This document shows, piece after piece, positions 24,934 through 32,944 of a stretch of 64,000 nt of DNA. Numbering within the stretch: position 1 is the first letter of the stretch; every line of letters starts with the position of its first letter. The notes beneath the pieces are model-generated. The model was not told the origin of the DNA and searched no databases. It saw nothing but the letters and a program-made list of their open reading frames with translations. The translations under genes and the position numbers were made by a program. Source of the stretch: Duganella sp. 1224 (GTDB lineage Bacteria; Pseudomonadota; Gammaproteobacteria; Burkholderiales; Burkholderiaceae_D). The stretch covers positions 868,001-932,000 of the forward strand of contig NZ_JACBYS010000001.1 of the NCBI RefSeq assembly GCF_013408245.1. Direction: 5' to 3'.

Positions 24934-25586
24934 GCCGCCTTCAGCGTCGCCAGCAGCGACGCCGTGTCGGCCAACCGCACCGACCGCAAATCCTTCACCA
25001 GCACCTTGGCCGGATGCGCCATCGCCATCCGCCACTCCTTCCACGACACCGCCGCGCCGCCGGGGAACACGATCTCCCCATCCAGCGCCAGACGCTCGTC
25101 GTGACGCGCCAGCAGCGCCACACCATCTTCCAGCTGCCGCCGGCTGGATGGTGCGAACAGCACATCCACATCCGACCTCGCCGTTACATACCGCAGGCCG
25201 GTCAAGGCCTGCATGGCCACCGACCCAAACACCCGCAACGGCAAACCGCCAGCATCGTCCTGCAACGCCGCCACGCCAGCGCACACCGCCGCAGCCTCAC
25301 GTAAAGGCAGGGCCGGCGCAACCCTGCATACATTAGCCATATGCGCGCGCAGCGCAATCCGCACCTTGATGCCGGCATCGTCCGGCGGCAGCGGCAGGCC
25401 AAGGCAGACCTCATCGTCGCTGGCGTCCGCATCCAGCCGACGCGCCACCAGCGGCCAGTCCTGGCTCTCCCATAGCTGCAGGGCTGTCTTGTGCTCACTG
25501 CGCGCGGCGCCAATCGCGGCGTGCCAACCGGCAGCGGTCAGCCATACCAGCGTATGCCGCTCAAGTTGTTCAGGCACGATGGACAT
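24930..25586 (-). CDS. mdcG: Malonate decarboxylase holo-ACP synthase
   Basis: 218 residues of the nucleotidyltransferase-like MdcG/CitX-type family. The catalytic region is FGSVAMQALTGLRYVTARSD with SDVDVLFAP, a GS...D.D motif typical of nucleotidyl transfer. It attaches phosphoribosyl-dephospho-CoA to the Mdc acyl carrier subunit. The ATG at 25586 lies 17 bp inside the end of mdcE. The stop overlaps the mdcB start. Confidence 0.9.
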   Translation of the reverse strand: MSIVPEQLERHTLVWLTAAGWHAAIGAARSEHKTALQLWESQDWPLVARRLDADASDDEVCLGLPLPPDDAGIKVRIALRAHMANVCRVAPALPLREAAAVCAGVAALQDDAGGLPLRVFGSVAMQALTGLRYVTARSDVDVLFAPSSRRQLEDGVALLARHDERLALDGEIVFPGGAAVSWKEWRMAMAHPAKVLVKDLRSVRLADTASLLATLKAA

Positions 25587-26286
25587 GACCGCCCGACACC
25601 ACAGCATCAATTACCGGCTGCGCCAACCGCCGTCCGCCACGCTGCAAACCCAGCGCGCTGCGCTGATCGCCCGTTACCGGCTGCGCCAGCGCCGCCTTCA
25701 GATGCGCGGCCAGATCGCCGTCCCAGATCGACTCCAGCCCGCCCATGCGCAGATAATTTTCAGGCCCCGGCGCAAACACCGGATTGCTCTTGGCCAGCTC
25801 GGTCAACTGCTCCTCCGGCACCTTGGTAATGCGCGCCATCGCCGGCAAGCCCATGACGCGGATGGTGGCATCCGGCAGCGCGTGGCAGGCATCCGCCATC
25901 AAGCCGCTGGTAATAAAGCCGCCCGACAGCGCCTGGTCGTACACCAGGCCGATGATCTTGTGCCCCTTGCGCCGCGCCAGATCCACGCACTTGCCCAGGT
26001 GCGCCATGTAGCTGTTAATGCCCAACATCTCGTCGCGGTGGCGCAAGCGCTGGCCCTGCGTATCGATCAGCATCAATATCGGCCGGCCCGGCGCCTCGCG
26101 CACCGTGCGCAGAATCGCCTGCGCCTGCGCCAGCGCGATCTCGATGCCGATCGGCGTGTGGCCGGTGGTGCCGATCACCGCGACGGTCTGACCATCCACC
26201 TGCGCCTCGCCGCTCAGGAACTCATTGTGTTCAACGATGCCGTGGCCCTCCGGGAACAGCGCCGCCGCCAGTTTTTTCCAATCCAT
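25570..26286 (-). CDS. mdcE: Malonate decarboxylase subunit gamma
   Basis: 238 residues of the carboxyltransferase (crotonase-like) fold. VAVIGTTGHTPIGIEIALAQ, LIDTQGQRLRHRDEMLGIN and LVYDQALSGGFITSGLMADA are characteristic. With MdcD it forms the decarboxylase that releases CO2 from malonyl-S-ACP. Its ATG lies 1 bp after the mdcD stop (TGAGATG). The 3' end overlaps mdcG. Confidence 0.93.
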   Translation of the reverse strand: MDWKKLAAALFPEGHGIVEHNEFLSGEAQVDGQTVAVIGTTGHTPIGIEIALAQAQAILRTVREAPGRPILMLIDTQGQRLRHRDEMLGINSYMAHLGKCVDLARRKGHKIIGLVYDQALSGGFITSGLMADACHALPDATIRVMGLPAMARITKVPEEQLTELAKSNPVFAPGPENYLRMGGLESIWDGDLAAHLKAALAQPVTGDQRSALGLQRGGRRLAQPVIDAVVSGGHVHRA

Positions 26287-26287
26287 C

Positions 26288-27190
26288 TCAACCTCCCTGG
26301 CGGTGCGATGCCGCCGCCGCGATAAAGCTGTCCACATCCAGCATCGGAATATTGGCCGCATCCGGCATCCGCATCGCGCTCCAGATATCGACCGGATCGG
26401 GCAGGGCGCCATAATTGTTCAGTCGCGCGGCCAGCAACTGCTGCTCGGCCTCCAGCGCCTCCAGTGACAAGCCGGTGGCGCCGCCAGCCAGCGCCGCCAC
26501 CGCCTCCTGAGCCGCAGCGCGGAACGCCGCCACGTCATCGCCCACGATGCGCTGGCAATCGCCCAGCAGATAGCGGTGCTTGCCGCCGGTGGTGCGCCAC
26601 ACCAGCGCGCGGTCGCGCGAGTCGAATTCCTCCACGCCATTGGCCGTTTCGATCACCTCCGGGCCGGACATCGCCAATCGTCCTTCCTCCGACATGATGA
26701 CGGTATTGGCGCAACGCGTGACGATGCCCATGCCGCCGAATGCGCCATTGGCGCCGCCCACCAGCGCGATCACCGCCACCCCGGCGTCGCGCGCGTCCAG
26801 CAGGGCGCGCATCACTTCCGAGACGGCGATCAGGCCGGCATTGGCCTCGTGCAGACGTACGCCGCCCGATTCCACCAGCAACACCACGGCCGCCACCTTG
26901 TCCGCCACCGCCTTGCGCAGCAGCCCCACCAGCTTGGCGCCATGCACCTCGCCGACCGCGCCGCCCATGAAGGCGCCTTCCTGTGCCCCCACATACACCG
27001 GCACGCCGCCCAGCAGCGCGCGGCCGACCGCCACGCCGTCATCAAATGCCACCGGCGCGTTCAGCTGCGGCAGGTGCGGGCTGGTGATGCGTTCGGACGG
27101 CGGCAGAAATTCCGCGAAGCTGCCGGCGTCGAACAGCTGCTGCAAGCGCTCGCGCGCGGTGGCTTCCTGGTAGCTGACAGGGCGGCTCAT
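26288..27190 (-). CDS. mdcD: Biotin-independent malonate decarboxylase subunit beta
   Basis: 300 residues of the acetyl-CoA carboxylase beta-like fold. VYVGAQEGAFMGGAVGEVHG, LLVESGGVRLHEANAGLIAV and the glycine-rich ALVGGANGAFGGMGI form oxyanion-hole regions. It pairs with MdcE. The start overlaps the mdcC stop by 4 bp. Confidence 0.95.
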   Translation of the reverse strand: MSRPVSYQEATARERLQQLFDAGSFAEFLPPSERITSPHLPQLNAPVAFDDGVAVGRALLGGVPVYVGAQEGAFMGGAVGEVHGAKLVGLLRKAVADKVAAVVLLVESGGVRLHEANAGLIAVSEVMRALLDARDAGVAVIALVGGANGAFGGMGIVTRCANTVIMSEEGRLAMSGPEVIETANGVEEFDSRDRALVWRTTGGKHRYLLGDCQRIVGDDVAAFRAAAQEAVAALAGGATGLSLEALEAEQQLLAARLNNYGALPDPVDIWSAMRMPDAANIPMLDVDSFIAAAASHRQGG

Positions 27191-27501
27191 GCTGCACCTC
27201 CCAGCATGGTCTGCACCGCCTGGTCCATGCGCAGGCTGACCACGGCAGGCGTGGCGCCCATGTCGTTGATGGAAATGCGGGTGTCGGCCAGCAGCCAGCG
27301 CTGGTGGAAGTCGCGCATCACCGCCTCCCAGATCGGGCCGAAGCCGACGGCGGCGGTGGTGATCTCGATGCTGCAGGCGCCGTCCAGCGCCGCCGGCTCG
27401 ATCAGCACCTCCAGGTTGCCCGAGCCGACCACGCCCACCACTTCGGGGCGTGCGGTCAGGCGGCGGGTGCCTTGTTCAAAACGGTAGTTCAGGGTTTCCA
27501 T
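27187..27501 (-). CDS. mdcC: Malonate decarboxylase acyl carrier subunit delta
   Basis: 104 residues. VVGVVGSGNLEVLIEPA contains Ser27, the expected attachment site of the phosphoribosyl-dephospho-CoA arm. AAAGGAG precedes the ATG. It lies 12 bp after the mdcA stop and overlaps mdcD by 4 bp. Confidence 0.95.
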   Translation of the reverse strand: METLNYRFEQGTRRLTARPEVVGVVGSGNLEVLIEPAALDGACSIEITTAAVGFGPIWEAVMRDFHQRWLLADTRISINDMGATPAVVSLRMDQAVQTMLGGAA

Positions 27502-27513
27502 CGGTGTGCTCCT

Positions 27514-29166
27514 TTACCAGTTGCGGAAACGCTTGGGCGGGTTGTACAAACCGCCCGATGCGCGCACCAGGTCTTTCATGTTGCGCGCGGCCAGCAGGTC
27601 GCGCGTGGCCAGGCGCTTGTCGATGCCCAGGTCCTCGGCGCGGGTGATGATGCCGCGGTCGCGCAGGTTCTCCACCATGCGCTTGTCGCGGCCCAGACCC
27701 ACCGGCGTGTAGCCGGCCACGCCGCGTATCGCCTGCTCGCGCTCCTCGTCGGTACGGCACAGCAGCAGGTTGGCGATGCCTTCCTCGGTCAGGATGTGGG
27801 TCACGTCGTCGCCGTAGATCATCACCGGCGGAATGGCCATCTTGGCCTGTTCCATCAGCGTCCACGCGTCCAGCTTTTCGACGAAGGCCGGCTGCATATG
27901 CTCGCGGAAGGTTTCCACCATCTGCACCACCAGCTTCTGGCCGCGCGGGATGGTGTTGCGGCCGGCACGCGCCTGTTCGCCGGCCTTGAGCCACGCCGGG
28001 CTGGCGTGACGGCGTCCGCGCGCGTCCGCACCCATGTTCGACGCGCCGCCAAAGCCGGAGATGCGGCCGGCGGTTGCGGTGGATGAATTGCCCTGCAAAT
28101 CGATCTGCAGCGTCGAGCCGATGAACATGTCGCAGGCATAGTGGCCGGCGGCCTGGCACATGGCGCGGTTGCTACGCATGCTGCCGTCCGGGCCGATCGC
28201 AAACACGTCGGGACGCGCGTGGATATAGTCCTCCATGCCCAGCTCCGAGCCGAACGAATGGATCGATGTCACAAAGCCCGCCTCGATCGCCGGAATCAGC
28301 GCCGGGTGCGGATTCAGCGCCCAGTGCATGCCGATCTTGCCGCGCAGGCCGAGCGACTCCGCGTAGGTCGGCAGCAGCAATTCGATGGCGGCGGTGTCGA
28401 AGCCGATGCCGTGATTCAGCCGCTGCACTTCGTACTCGGCGTAAATGCCCTTGATGGCCATCATCGCCATCAGCACCTGGATTTCCGAAATCTGCGCCGG
28501 GTCGCGCGTGAACAGCGGCTCGATGTAGTAGGGGCGCGGCGACTGCACCACGAAGTCCACCCAGTCGCCCGGCACGTCGACGCGCGGCACCTTGTCCACC
28601 AGCTTGTTCACCTGGACGATGACGATGCCCTGTTTGAACGCCGTCGCCTCGACGATGGCCGGCGTGTCCTCGGTATTCGGGCCGGTGTACAGATTGCCGT
28701 CCCGGTCTGCCGCTTCGGCCGCGATCAGGCATACGCGCGGCGGCAAGTCGACGAAGTAGCGGCTGAACAGCTCCAGGTAGGTGTGGATGGCGCCGATATT
28801 CAGCTTGCCGGCGGAAGCCAGCCGCGCCACCCGCGCCGCCTGCGGGCCGGAGAACGAAAAGTCCAGCCGCGAAGCGACGCCGCGCTCGAAGACGTCCAGG
28901 TGCTCCGGCAGCGCCAGCACCGACTGCAGCATGTGCAGATGGTTGACGCGCTCCGGATTCAGGTTGGCCAGCGCATGGCCGAGGAAGTCGGCCTGCTTCT
29001 GGTTGTTCCCTTCGAGGCACACGCGGTCGCCGCATTCGACAACCGCATGCAGCAGATCGGCGATGCGCGCCGGCGGCAGGCTTTTGCCATCCAACGCATT
29101 GCCCAGCGCCGCGCGGGCGCGCTGCAATCGCGCATCGCGATTTTGCTGCAAGGTGTTCCAGGACAT
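27514..29166 (-). CDS. mdcA: Malonate decarboxylase subunit alpha (acyl-carrier transferase)
   Basis: 550 residues. The CoA-transferase-like domain is marked by GNNQKQADFLGHALA at the start and GSTLQIDLQGNSSTATAGRI later. It exchanges acetyl for malonyl on the carrier subunit. It starts 1 bp after the dctM stop, so the TRAP importer and the decarboxylase are one transcription unit. Confidence 0.95.
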   Translation of the reverse strand: MSWNTLQQNRDARLQRARAALGNALDGKSLPPARIADLLHAVVECGDRVCLEGNNQKQADFLGHALANLNPERVNHLHMLQSVLALPEHLDVFERGVASRLDFSFSGPQAARVARLASAGKLNIGAIHTYLELFSRYFVDLPPRVCLIAAEAADRDGNLYTGPNTEDTPAIVEATAFKQGIVIVQVNKLVDKVPRVDVPGDWVDFVVQSPRPYYIEPLFTRDPAQISEIQVLMAMMAIKGIYAEYEVQRLNHGIGFDTAAIELLLPTYAESLGLRGKIGMHWALNPHPALIPAIEAGFVTSIHSFGSELGMEDYIHARPDVFAIGPDGSMRSNRAMCQAAGHYACDMFIGSTLQIDLQGNSSTATAGRISGFGGASNMGADARGRRHASPAWLKAGEQARAGRNTIPRGQKLVVQMVETFREHMQPAFVEKLDAWTLMEQAKMAIPPVMIYGDDVTHILTEEGIANLLLCRTDEEREQAIRGVAGYTPVGLGRDKRMVENLRDRGIITRAEDLGIDKRLATRDLLAARNMKDLVRASGGLYNPPKRFRNW

Positions 29167-29167
29167 T

Positions 29168-30517
29168 TTATTTTGCTCCCATAATCATGTCAGGCAGGCC
29201 GGTTGCAATCGATGGGAAGACGCACAGCAGCAGCACCGCCAGCACCATCAGCAACAGGAAGGGGAACACGCCCCAGATCACATCCTTCAACGGAATGTCC
29301 GGCGCGATGTTCTTGATAACGAAAATATTCAGGCCCACCGGCGGGTGGATCAGGCCCATCTCCATCACCACCGTCATCACGATGCCGAACCAGATCAGGT
29401 CAAAGCCGGCTTCGCGCAATGGCGGCAGGATGATCGGCGCCGTCATCAGGATGATCGACACCGGCGGCAAGAAGAAGCCGAACACGATCACCATGAACAG
29501 GATCACCGCCAGCAGCACCCACTTGGACAGGTGCAGGCTGACCACCCACGCTGCAGCCGACTGGCTGATGTGCAGGTAGCTCATCACGTAGGAATACAGC
29601 AGCGACATGCCGATGATCAGCAACAGCATGGTCGATTCCTTGATCGACGAGCCGAGGATAGGCGACAGGTCTTTCGGCTTCCATACGCCGTAGATGCAGG
29701 CCAGCAGGGCCAGCGCCAGCAGCGCGCCCAGGCCGGCGGTTTCGGACGGCGTGGCAAAGCCGCCATACAGCGCCACCATCACGCCGATCAGCAGCACGAT
29801 GAAGGGTAGCACGCGCGGCAGCATTTCGACCTTCTCTTTGAGGGTAAAGTGCTCATCCTCCAGATAGGCGGACTTCTCGCCTCCCTTCTGGTAGGCGTCC
29901 AGCGCCATGCGGTACTCCTTGCGCGCGCGGTAGACGGCGTAGCCGGCGAACAGCACCACCAGCAGGATGCCGGGGCCGATCCCGGCCAGGAACAGGCGGC
30001 CCAGCGACTGCTCTGCTGCCACCGCGTACAGGATCATGGTGATCGACGGCGGCAGCAGGATGCCCAGCGTGCCACCGGCGGCGATGATGCCGGCAGCGAA
30101 GCCCGGCGAGTAGCCGCGCTTGCGCATCTCCGGAATGCCGGCTGAGCCAATCGCCGAGCAGGTGGCCGGCGAGGAGCCGGCCATGGCCGCGAACAGCGCG
30201 CAGGCAAACACGTTGGCGATGCCGAGGCCACCGGGGATCTTGTGCATCCACGTGTGGATGGCCGAGTACAGGTCGCGGCCGGCGGGTGATTTGCCGATGG
30301 CCGCCCCCTTCAGGATGAACAGGGGAATCGACAGCAGCGTGATCGACGCCATTTCTTCGTACACGTTCTGGGTGATGGTGTCCAGCGACGATGCCGGCAT
30401 GAAGAAGTACATAAAGCCGGTGGCCACGATGCCCAGCGCGAACGCGATCGGCATCCCGGAGAACATCACCACCAGCGTGACGGCGCCGTACAGCGCGCCC
30501 AGGGTCAGTTCACTCAT
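29168..30517 (-). CDS. TRAP transporter large permease (DctM type), probable malonate importer
   Basis: 449 residues, about 12 membrane segments. MFSGMPIAFALGIVATGFMY opens the family domain; AGSSPATCSAIGSAGIPEM and GGTLGILLPPSITMILYAVA are conserved DctM motifs. It uses the Na+ or H+ gradient to move the ligand delivered by the periplasmic DctP protein. Its ATG overlaps the DctQ stop. The place in the mdc operon supports malonate as substrate, replacing the usual MdcLM carrier. Confidence 0.92.
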   Translation of the reverse strand: MSELTLGALYGAVTLVVMFSGMPIAFALGIVATGFMYFFMPASSLDTITQNVYEEMASITLLSIPLFILKGAAIGKSPAGRDLYSAIHTWMHKIPGGLGIANVFACALFAAMAGSSPATCSAIGSAGIPEMRKRGYSPGFAAGIIAAGGTLGILLPPSITMILYAVAAEQSLGRLFLAGIGPGILLVVLFAGYAVYRARKEYRMALDAYQKGGEKSAYLEDEHFTLKEKVEMLPRVLPFIVLLIGVMVALYGGFATPSETAGLGALLALALLACIYGVWKPKDLSPILGSSIKESTMLLLIIGMSLLYSYVMSYLHISQSAAAWVVSLHLSKWVLLAVILFMVIVFGFFLPPVSIILMTAPIILPPLREAGFDLIWFGIVMTVVMEMGLIHPPVGLNIFVIKNIAPDIPLKDVIWGVFPFLLLMVLAVLLLCVFPSIATGLPDMIMGAK

Positions 30518-31071
30518 GCTGCACGCTCCGGTTTGTTGGTGAGGCGGGCCAGGGTTTGCAGCAGCAGCTGCAGCGACAGCAGCGTCATGCCGGCGGCCAT
30601 CATGGAGTAGGGGATCCACAGCGGCGGCGCAAAGGTCGACGAGGTGGTCTGGCCATCGACCCAGGCCTCATGGAACAGCAGCCACGATTTCCACGTGAAG
30701 AAGGCGACGAACAGCAGCGAGGCCAGATCGACGATGAACAGCCGCACCGCGTTCACGCGGCGCGGCAGCAGGCCGGCCACCGCCTCGATGCCGATATGGC
30801 CGCGATGGTGCTGGACGAAGGCGGTGGTGAAGAAGGTCACGCCCACCAGCATGAATACCGAAGCCTCATCCTGCCAGTCGGTAGGCGCCTGGAAGAAGTA
30901 GCGCGACACCACCGAGTAGGTCAGCACCAGCGCCGTCAGCACCAGCGCGAACATGGACAGCACCATCAGCCCGCGATTGACCTTGTCCAGCGCCGCCGTC
31001 AGCGCCGCGATGACGGCGTTGTCCGGCGGCGCGGGGCCGCGCGGTGGCGCGATGTCTACGCCGTGGCTCAC
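30514..31071 (-). CDS. TRAP transporter small permease (DctQ type)
   Basis: 185 residues with four membrane spans. FALVLTALVLTYSVVSRYFF is span 1 with the family's SRYxF motif, and DEASVFMLVGVTFF is the conserved second span. The start is taken as GTG at 31071, which overlaps the DctP stop (GTGA); a further-upstream ATG would run far into dctP. The stop overlaps the dctM start. Confidence 0.88.
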   Translation of the reverse strand: MSHGVDIAPPRGPAPPDNAVIAALTAALDKVNRGLMVLSMFALVLTALVLTYSVVSRYFFQAPTDWQDEASVFMLVGVTFFTTAFVQHHRGHIGIEAVAGLLPRRVNAVRLFIVDLASLLFVAFFTWKSWLLFHEAWVDGQTTSSTFAPPLWIPYSMMAAGMTLLSLQLLLQTLARLTNKPERAA

Positions 31072-32090
31072 AGCGTCTTCTCCGCCAGTTTGAGCAGGTT
31101 GGCACAGCTGGCGTTCTTCTCGCTGTAGTCCTTCCATGCGGTGGCGCGGGCGATGGTCTGCCATTTCTTCAGCGCGGCCGGATTCATGTCGACCACCTTG
31201 GCGCCCACTTTCTGGTACACGGCGGCCACTTGCTGGTCGTCCTCCTTCGACGACTTGAGCGCGAACGCTTCCAGCTCGGCGCCCACGGTGAGGATCAGTT
31301 GCTGCTGGTCCTTCGGCAGCTTGTCGAACACGGCGCGCGACATCATCAGCGGTTCCAGCATGAACCAGTAGGAGCCGGCGCGCGCGGTGGTCAGCCCTTT
31401 GGATACCTCCTCCAGGCGGAACGAGATCAGCGAGGTGGAGGAGGTCAGCGCCGCCTCCATGGCGCCGGTCTGCATGGCCGCGTAGATTTCGTTGGACGGC
31501 AGCGTGACCACGGCGGCGCCGGCCGCCTTCAGCATCAGGTCCATCTCGCGCGAGCCGCCGCGGATCTTCATGCCCTTGGCGTCGTCCGGCTCCACCACCG
31601 GCTTGGCGCGCGAGGCCATGCCGCCGCCCTGCCAGATCCAGCTGACCATGACGATGCCCTTGTCGTACAGGATGCGCGCCAGCTCCTTGCCGACTTCCGC
31701 ATTCTTCCAGCCGTAGGCCTGCTCGTAGGAGGTGACCAGGCCCGGCATCAGGCCGATATTCACTTCCGGCACCTCGCCGCCGGCGTAGGACAGCGGCACC
31801 AGCGACAGGTCCAGCGCGCCCTTGCGCATGGCCGCGAACTGGGCGTTGGTCTTCATCAGCGACGAGCCGGGATAGATGGCGAACTTGAGCGCGCCCTTGG
31901 AGCGTTTTTCCACTTCGGCGGCAAACATGCGGGCCAGGCGGTCGCGGAAATCGCCGGCGTCGATGGTGCCGCCGGGGAACTGGTGGGACAGCTTGAGCGC
32001 GGTCTGGGCCCAGGCGGGTTGCAACAACAAGGGGCTGGCTGCCAGTGCTGCAAGGGATGCCATCGCGGACCTGCGGGTGGTAACAGTCAT
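31068..32090 (-). CDS. TRAP transporter periplasmic substrate-binding protein (DctP type)
   Basis: 340 residues with a signal peptide (TTRRSAMASLAALAASPLLL, cleavage after AWA near residue 29). The RR pair suggests possible Tat export. The mature part carries the DctP motifs KLSHQFPGGTIDAGDF and KGMKIRGGSREMDLM, the latter with the carboxylate-binding Arg. TGGAGGA precedes the ATG. It is the first gene of the malonate operon, so expression depends on the promoter region at 32159-32204. Confidence 0.92.
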   Translation of the reverse strand: MTVTTRRSAMASLAALAASPLLLQPAWAQTALKLSHQFPGGTIDAGDFRDRLARMFAAEVEKRSKGALKFAIYPGSSLMKTNAQFAAMRKGALDLSLVPLSYAGGEVPEVNIGLMPGLVTSYEQAYGWKNAEVGKELARILYDKGIVMVSWIWQGGGMASRAKPVVEPDDAKGMKIRGGSREMDLMLKAAGAAVVTLPSNEIYAAMQTGAMEAALTSSTSLISFRLEEVSKGLTTARAGSYWFMLEPLMMSRAVFDKLPKDQQQLILTVGAELEAFALKSSKEDDQQVAAVYQKVGAKVVDMNPAALKKWQTIARATAWKDYSEKNASCANLLKLAEKTL

Positions 32091-32158
32091 ACGTCCTCCA
32101 AGGGTTGATGTACGGAAATATTATCGTTATCGCATTCGATATGCAATCGAGTTTTTTA

Positions 32159-32166
32159 TGTATACA
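32159..32166. promoter_or_regulatory. Candidate GntR/FCD operator TGTATACA
   Basis: A perfect 8-bp palindrome within ATGTATACAAG. FCD-group GntR regulators often bind TTGTATACAA-like sites. It lies at the expected start point of leftward transcription and 37 bp before the divergent regulator gene. Confidence 0.55.
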
Positions 32167-32194
32167 AGAATAGCACTTGCGAATACAGAGTCAA
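32167..32194 (-). promoter_or_regulatory. Leftward promoter of the malonate operon
   Basis: On the minus strand TTGACT (32194-32189), a 16-bp spacer and TATTCT (32172-32167) form a good sigma-70 promoter. The candidate operator lies just downstream of the -10 box, so a bound repressor would block it. Confidence 0.55.
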
Positions 32195-32204
32195 GCGATA
32201 TAAT
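32177..32204 (+). promoter_or_regulatory. Rightward promoter of the GntR gene
   Basis: TTGCGA, a 16-bp spacer and a perfect TATAAT (32199-32204). It overlaps the leftward promoter. The start point would fall near 32211, next to the ATG at 32212, giving a leaderless message. Confidence 0.55.
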
Positions 32205-32211
32205 GCGCTTC

Positions 32212-32874
32212 ATGACTACGCATTCCGCCACCCTTCGTGAACAGATAGAAGAGATGATCGCCGTCGCCGAGCTCAAGCCCGGCCAGCATCTGGACGAGAC
32301 CGAACTGGCCACGCGCTTTGGCGTGTCGCGCACGCCAATCCGCGAGACGCTGATCCAGCTGGCGTCGATGGGATTGGTGGTGATCCGCCCGCGGCGCGGC
32401 GCCATCGTGGCCGAACTGGGGCCGCAGCAGTTGGTGGAGATGTTTGAGGTGATGTCGGAACTGGAGGCGACCTGCGGCCGCCTTGCCGCGCGCCGCATGA
32501 CGCCGGAGGAGCAGCAGGCGCTGCTGGCGGCGCACCAGGCATGCCAGGAGGCGGTCGAGGCGCAGGAGCCGGACACCTACTATTACAAGAACGAACGCTT
32601 CCATGAGGCGATCTACGCCGGCAGCCACAACCAGTTCCTGATCGAGCAGACGCGTGCGCTATACCGCCGCCTGCGTCCTTACCGCCGGCTGCAGCTGCGC
32701 GTGCGCAACCGCGTGGCCAATTCGTATAACGAGCACGACGGCGTGGTCCAGGCCATCCTCGACGGCGACGGCGACCGCGCCGCCCAGCTGCTGCGCGAGC
32801 ACGTCATGATCCAGGGGCAGCGCTTCGCCGATCTGATGGCCTCGCTGCCGCAACTGCGGCAGGACGCGGCCTAG
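32212..32874 (+). CDS. GntR-family (FCD) regulator, probable malonate-operon repressor
   Basis: 220 residues. The winged HTH is ELATRFGVSRTPIRETLIQL; the FCD helical domain follows, with metal-binding-type residues in ERFHEAIYAGSHN and EHDGVVQAILDGD. It is divergent from the TRAP-mdc operon and is the likely malonate sensor, analogous to MdcY (Acinetobacter) and MatR (rhizobia). An ATG at 32203 lies inside the predicted -10 box, so 32212 is preferred; neither has a ribosome site. Confidence 0.85.
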   Translation: MTTHSATLREQIEEMIAVAELKPGQHLDETELATRFGVSRTPIRETLIQLASMGLVVIRPRRGAIVAELGPQQLVEMFEVMSELEATCGRLAARRMTPEEQQALLAAHQACQEAVEAQEPDTYYYKNERFHEAIYAGSHNQFLIEQTRALYRRLRPYRRLQLRVRNRVANSYNEHDGVVQAILDGDGDRAAQLLREHVMIQGQRFADLMASLPQLRQDAA

Positions 32875-32944
32875 TCTTTCGCTCGCAGTCGGAAGCGGCC
32901 AGCCGGTGCTTGCACGCACGGCGCTGCGCCGGCGCGCAACCATG

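Noticed and set aside
32203..32211. ATG at 32203 as the GntR start
   Set aside because: It lies within the predicted -10 hexamer, so it would not be on the transcript if that promoter is used; kept only as an alternative.
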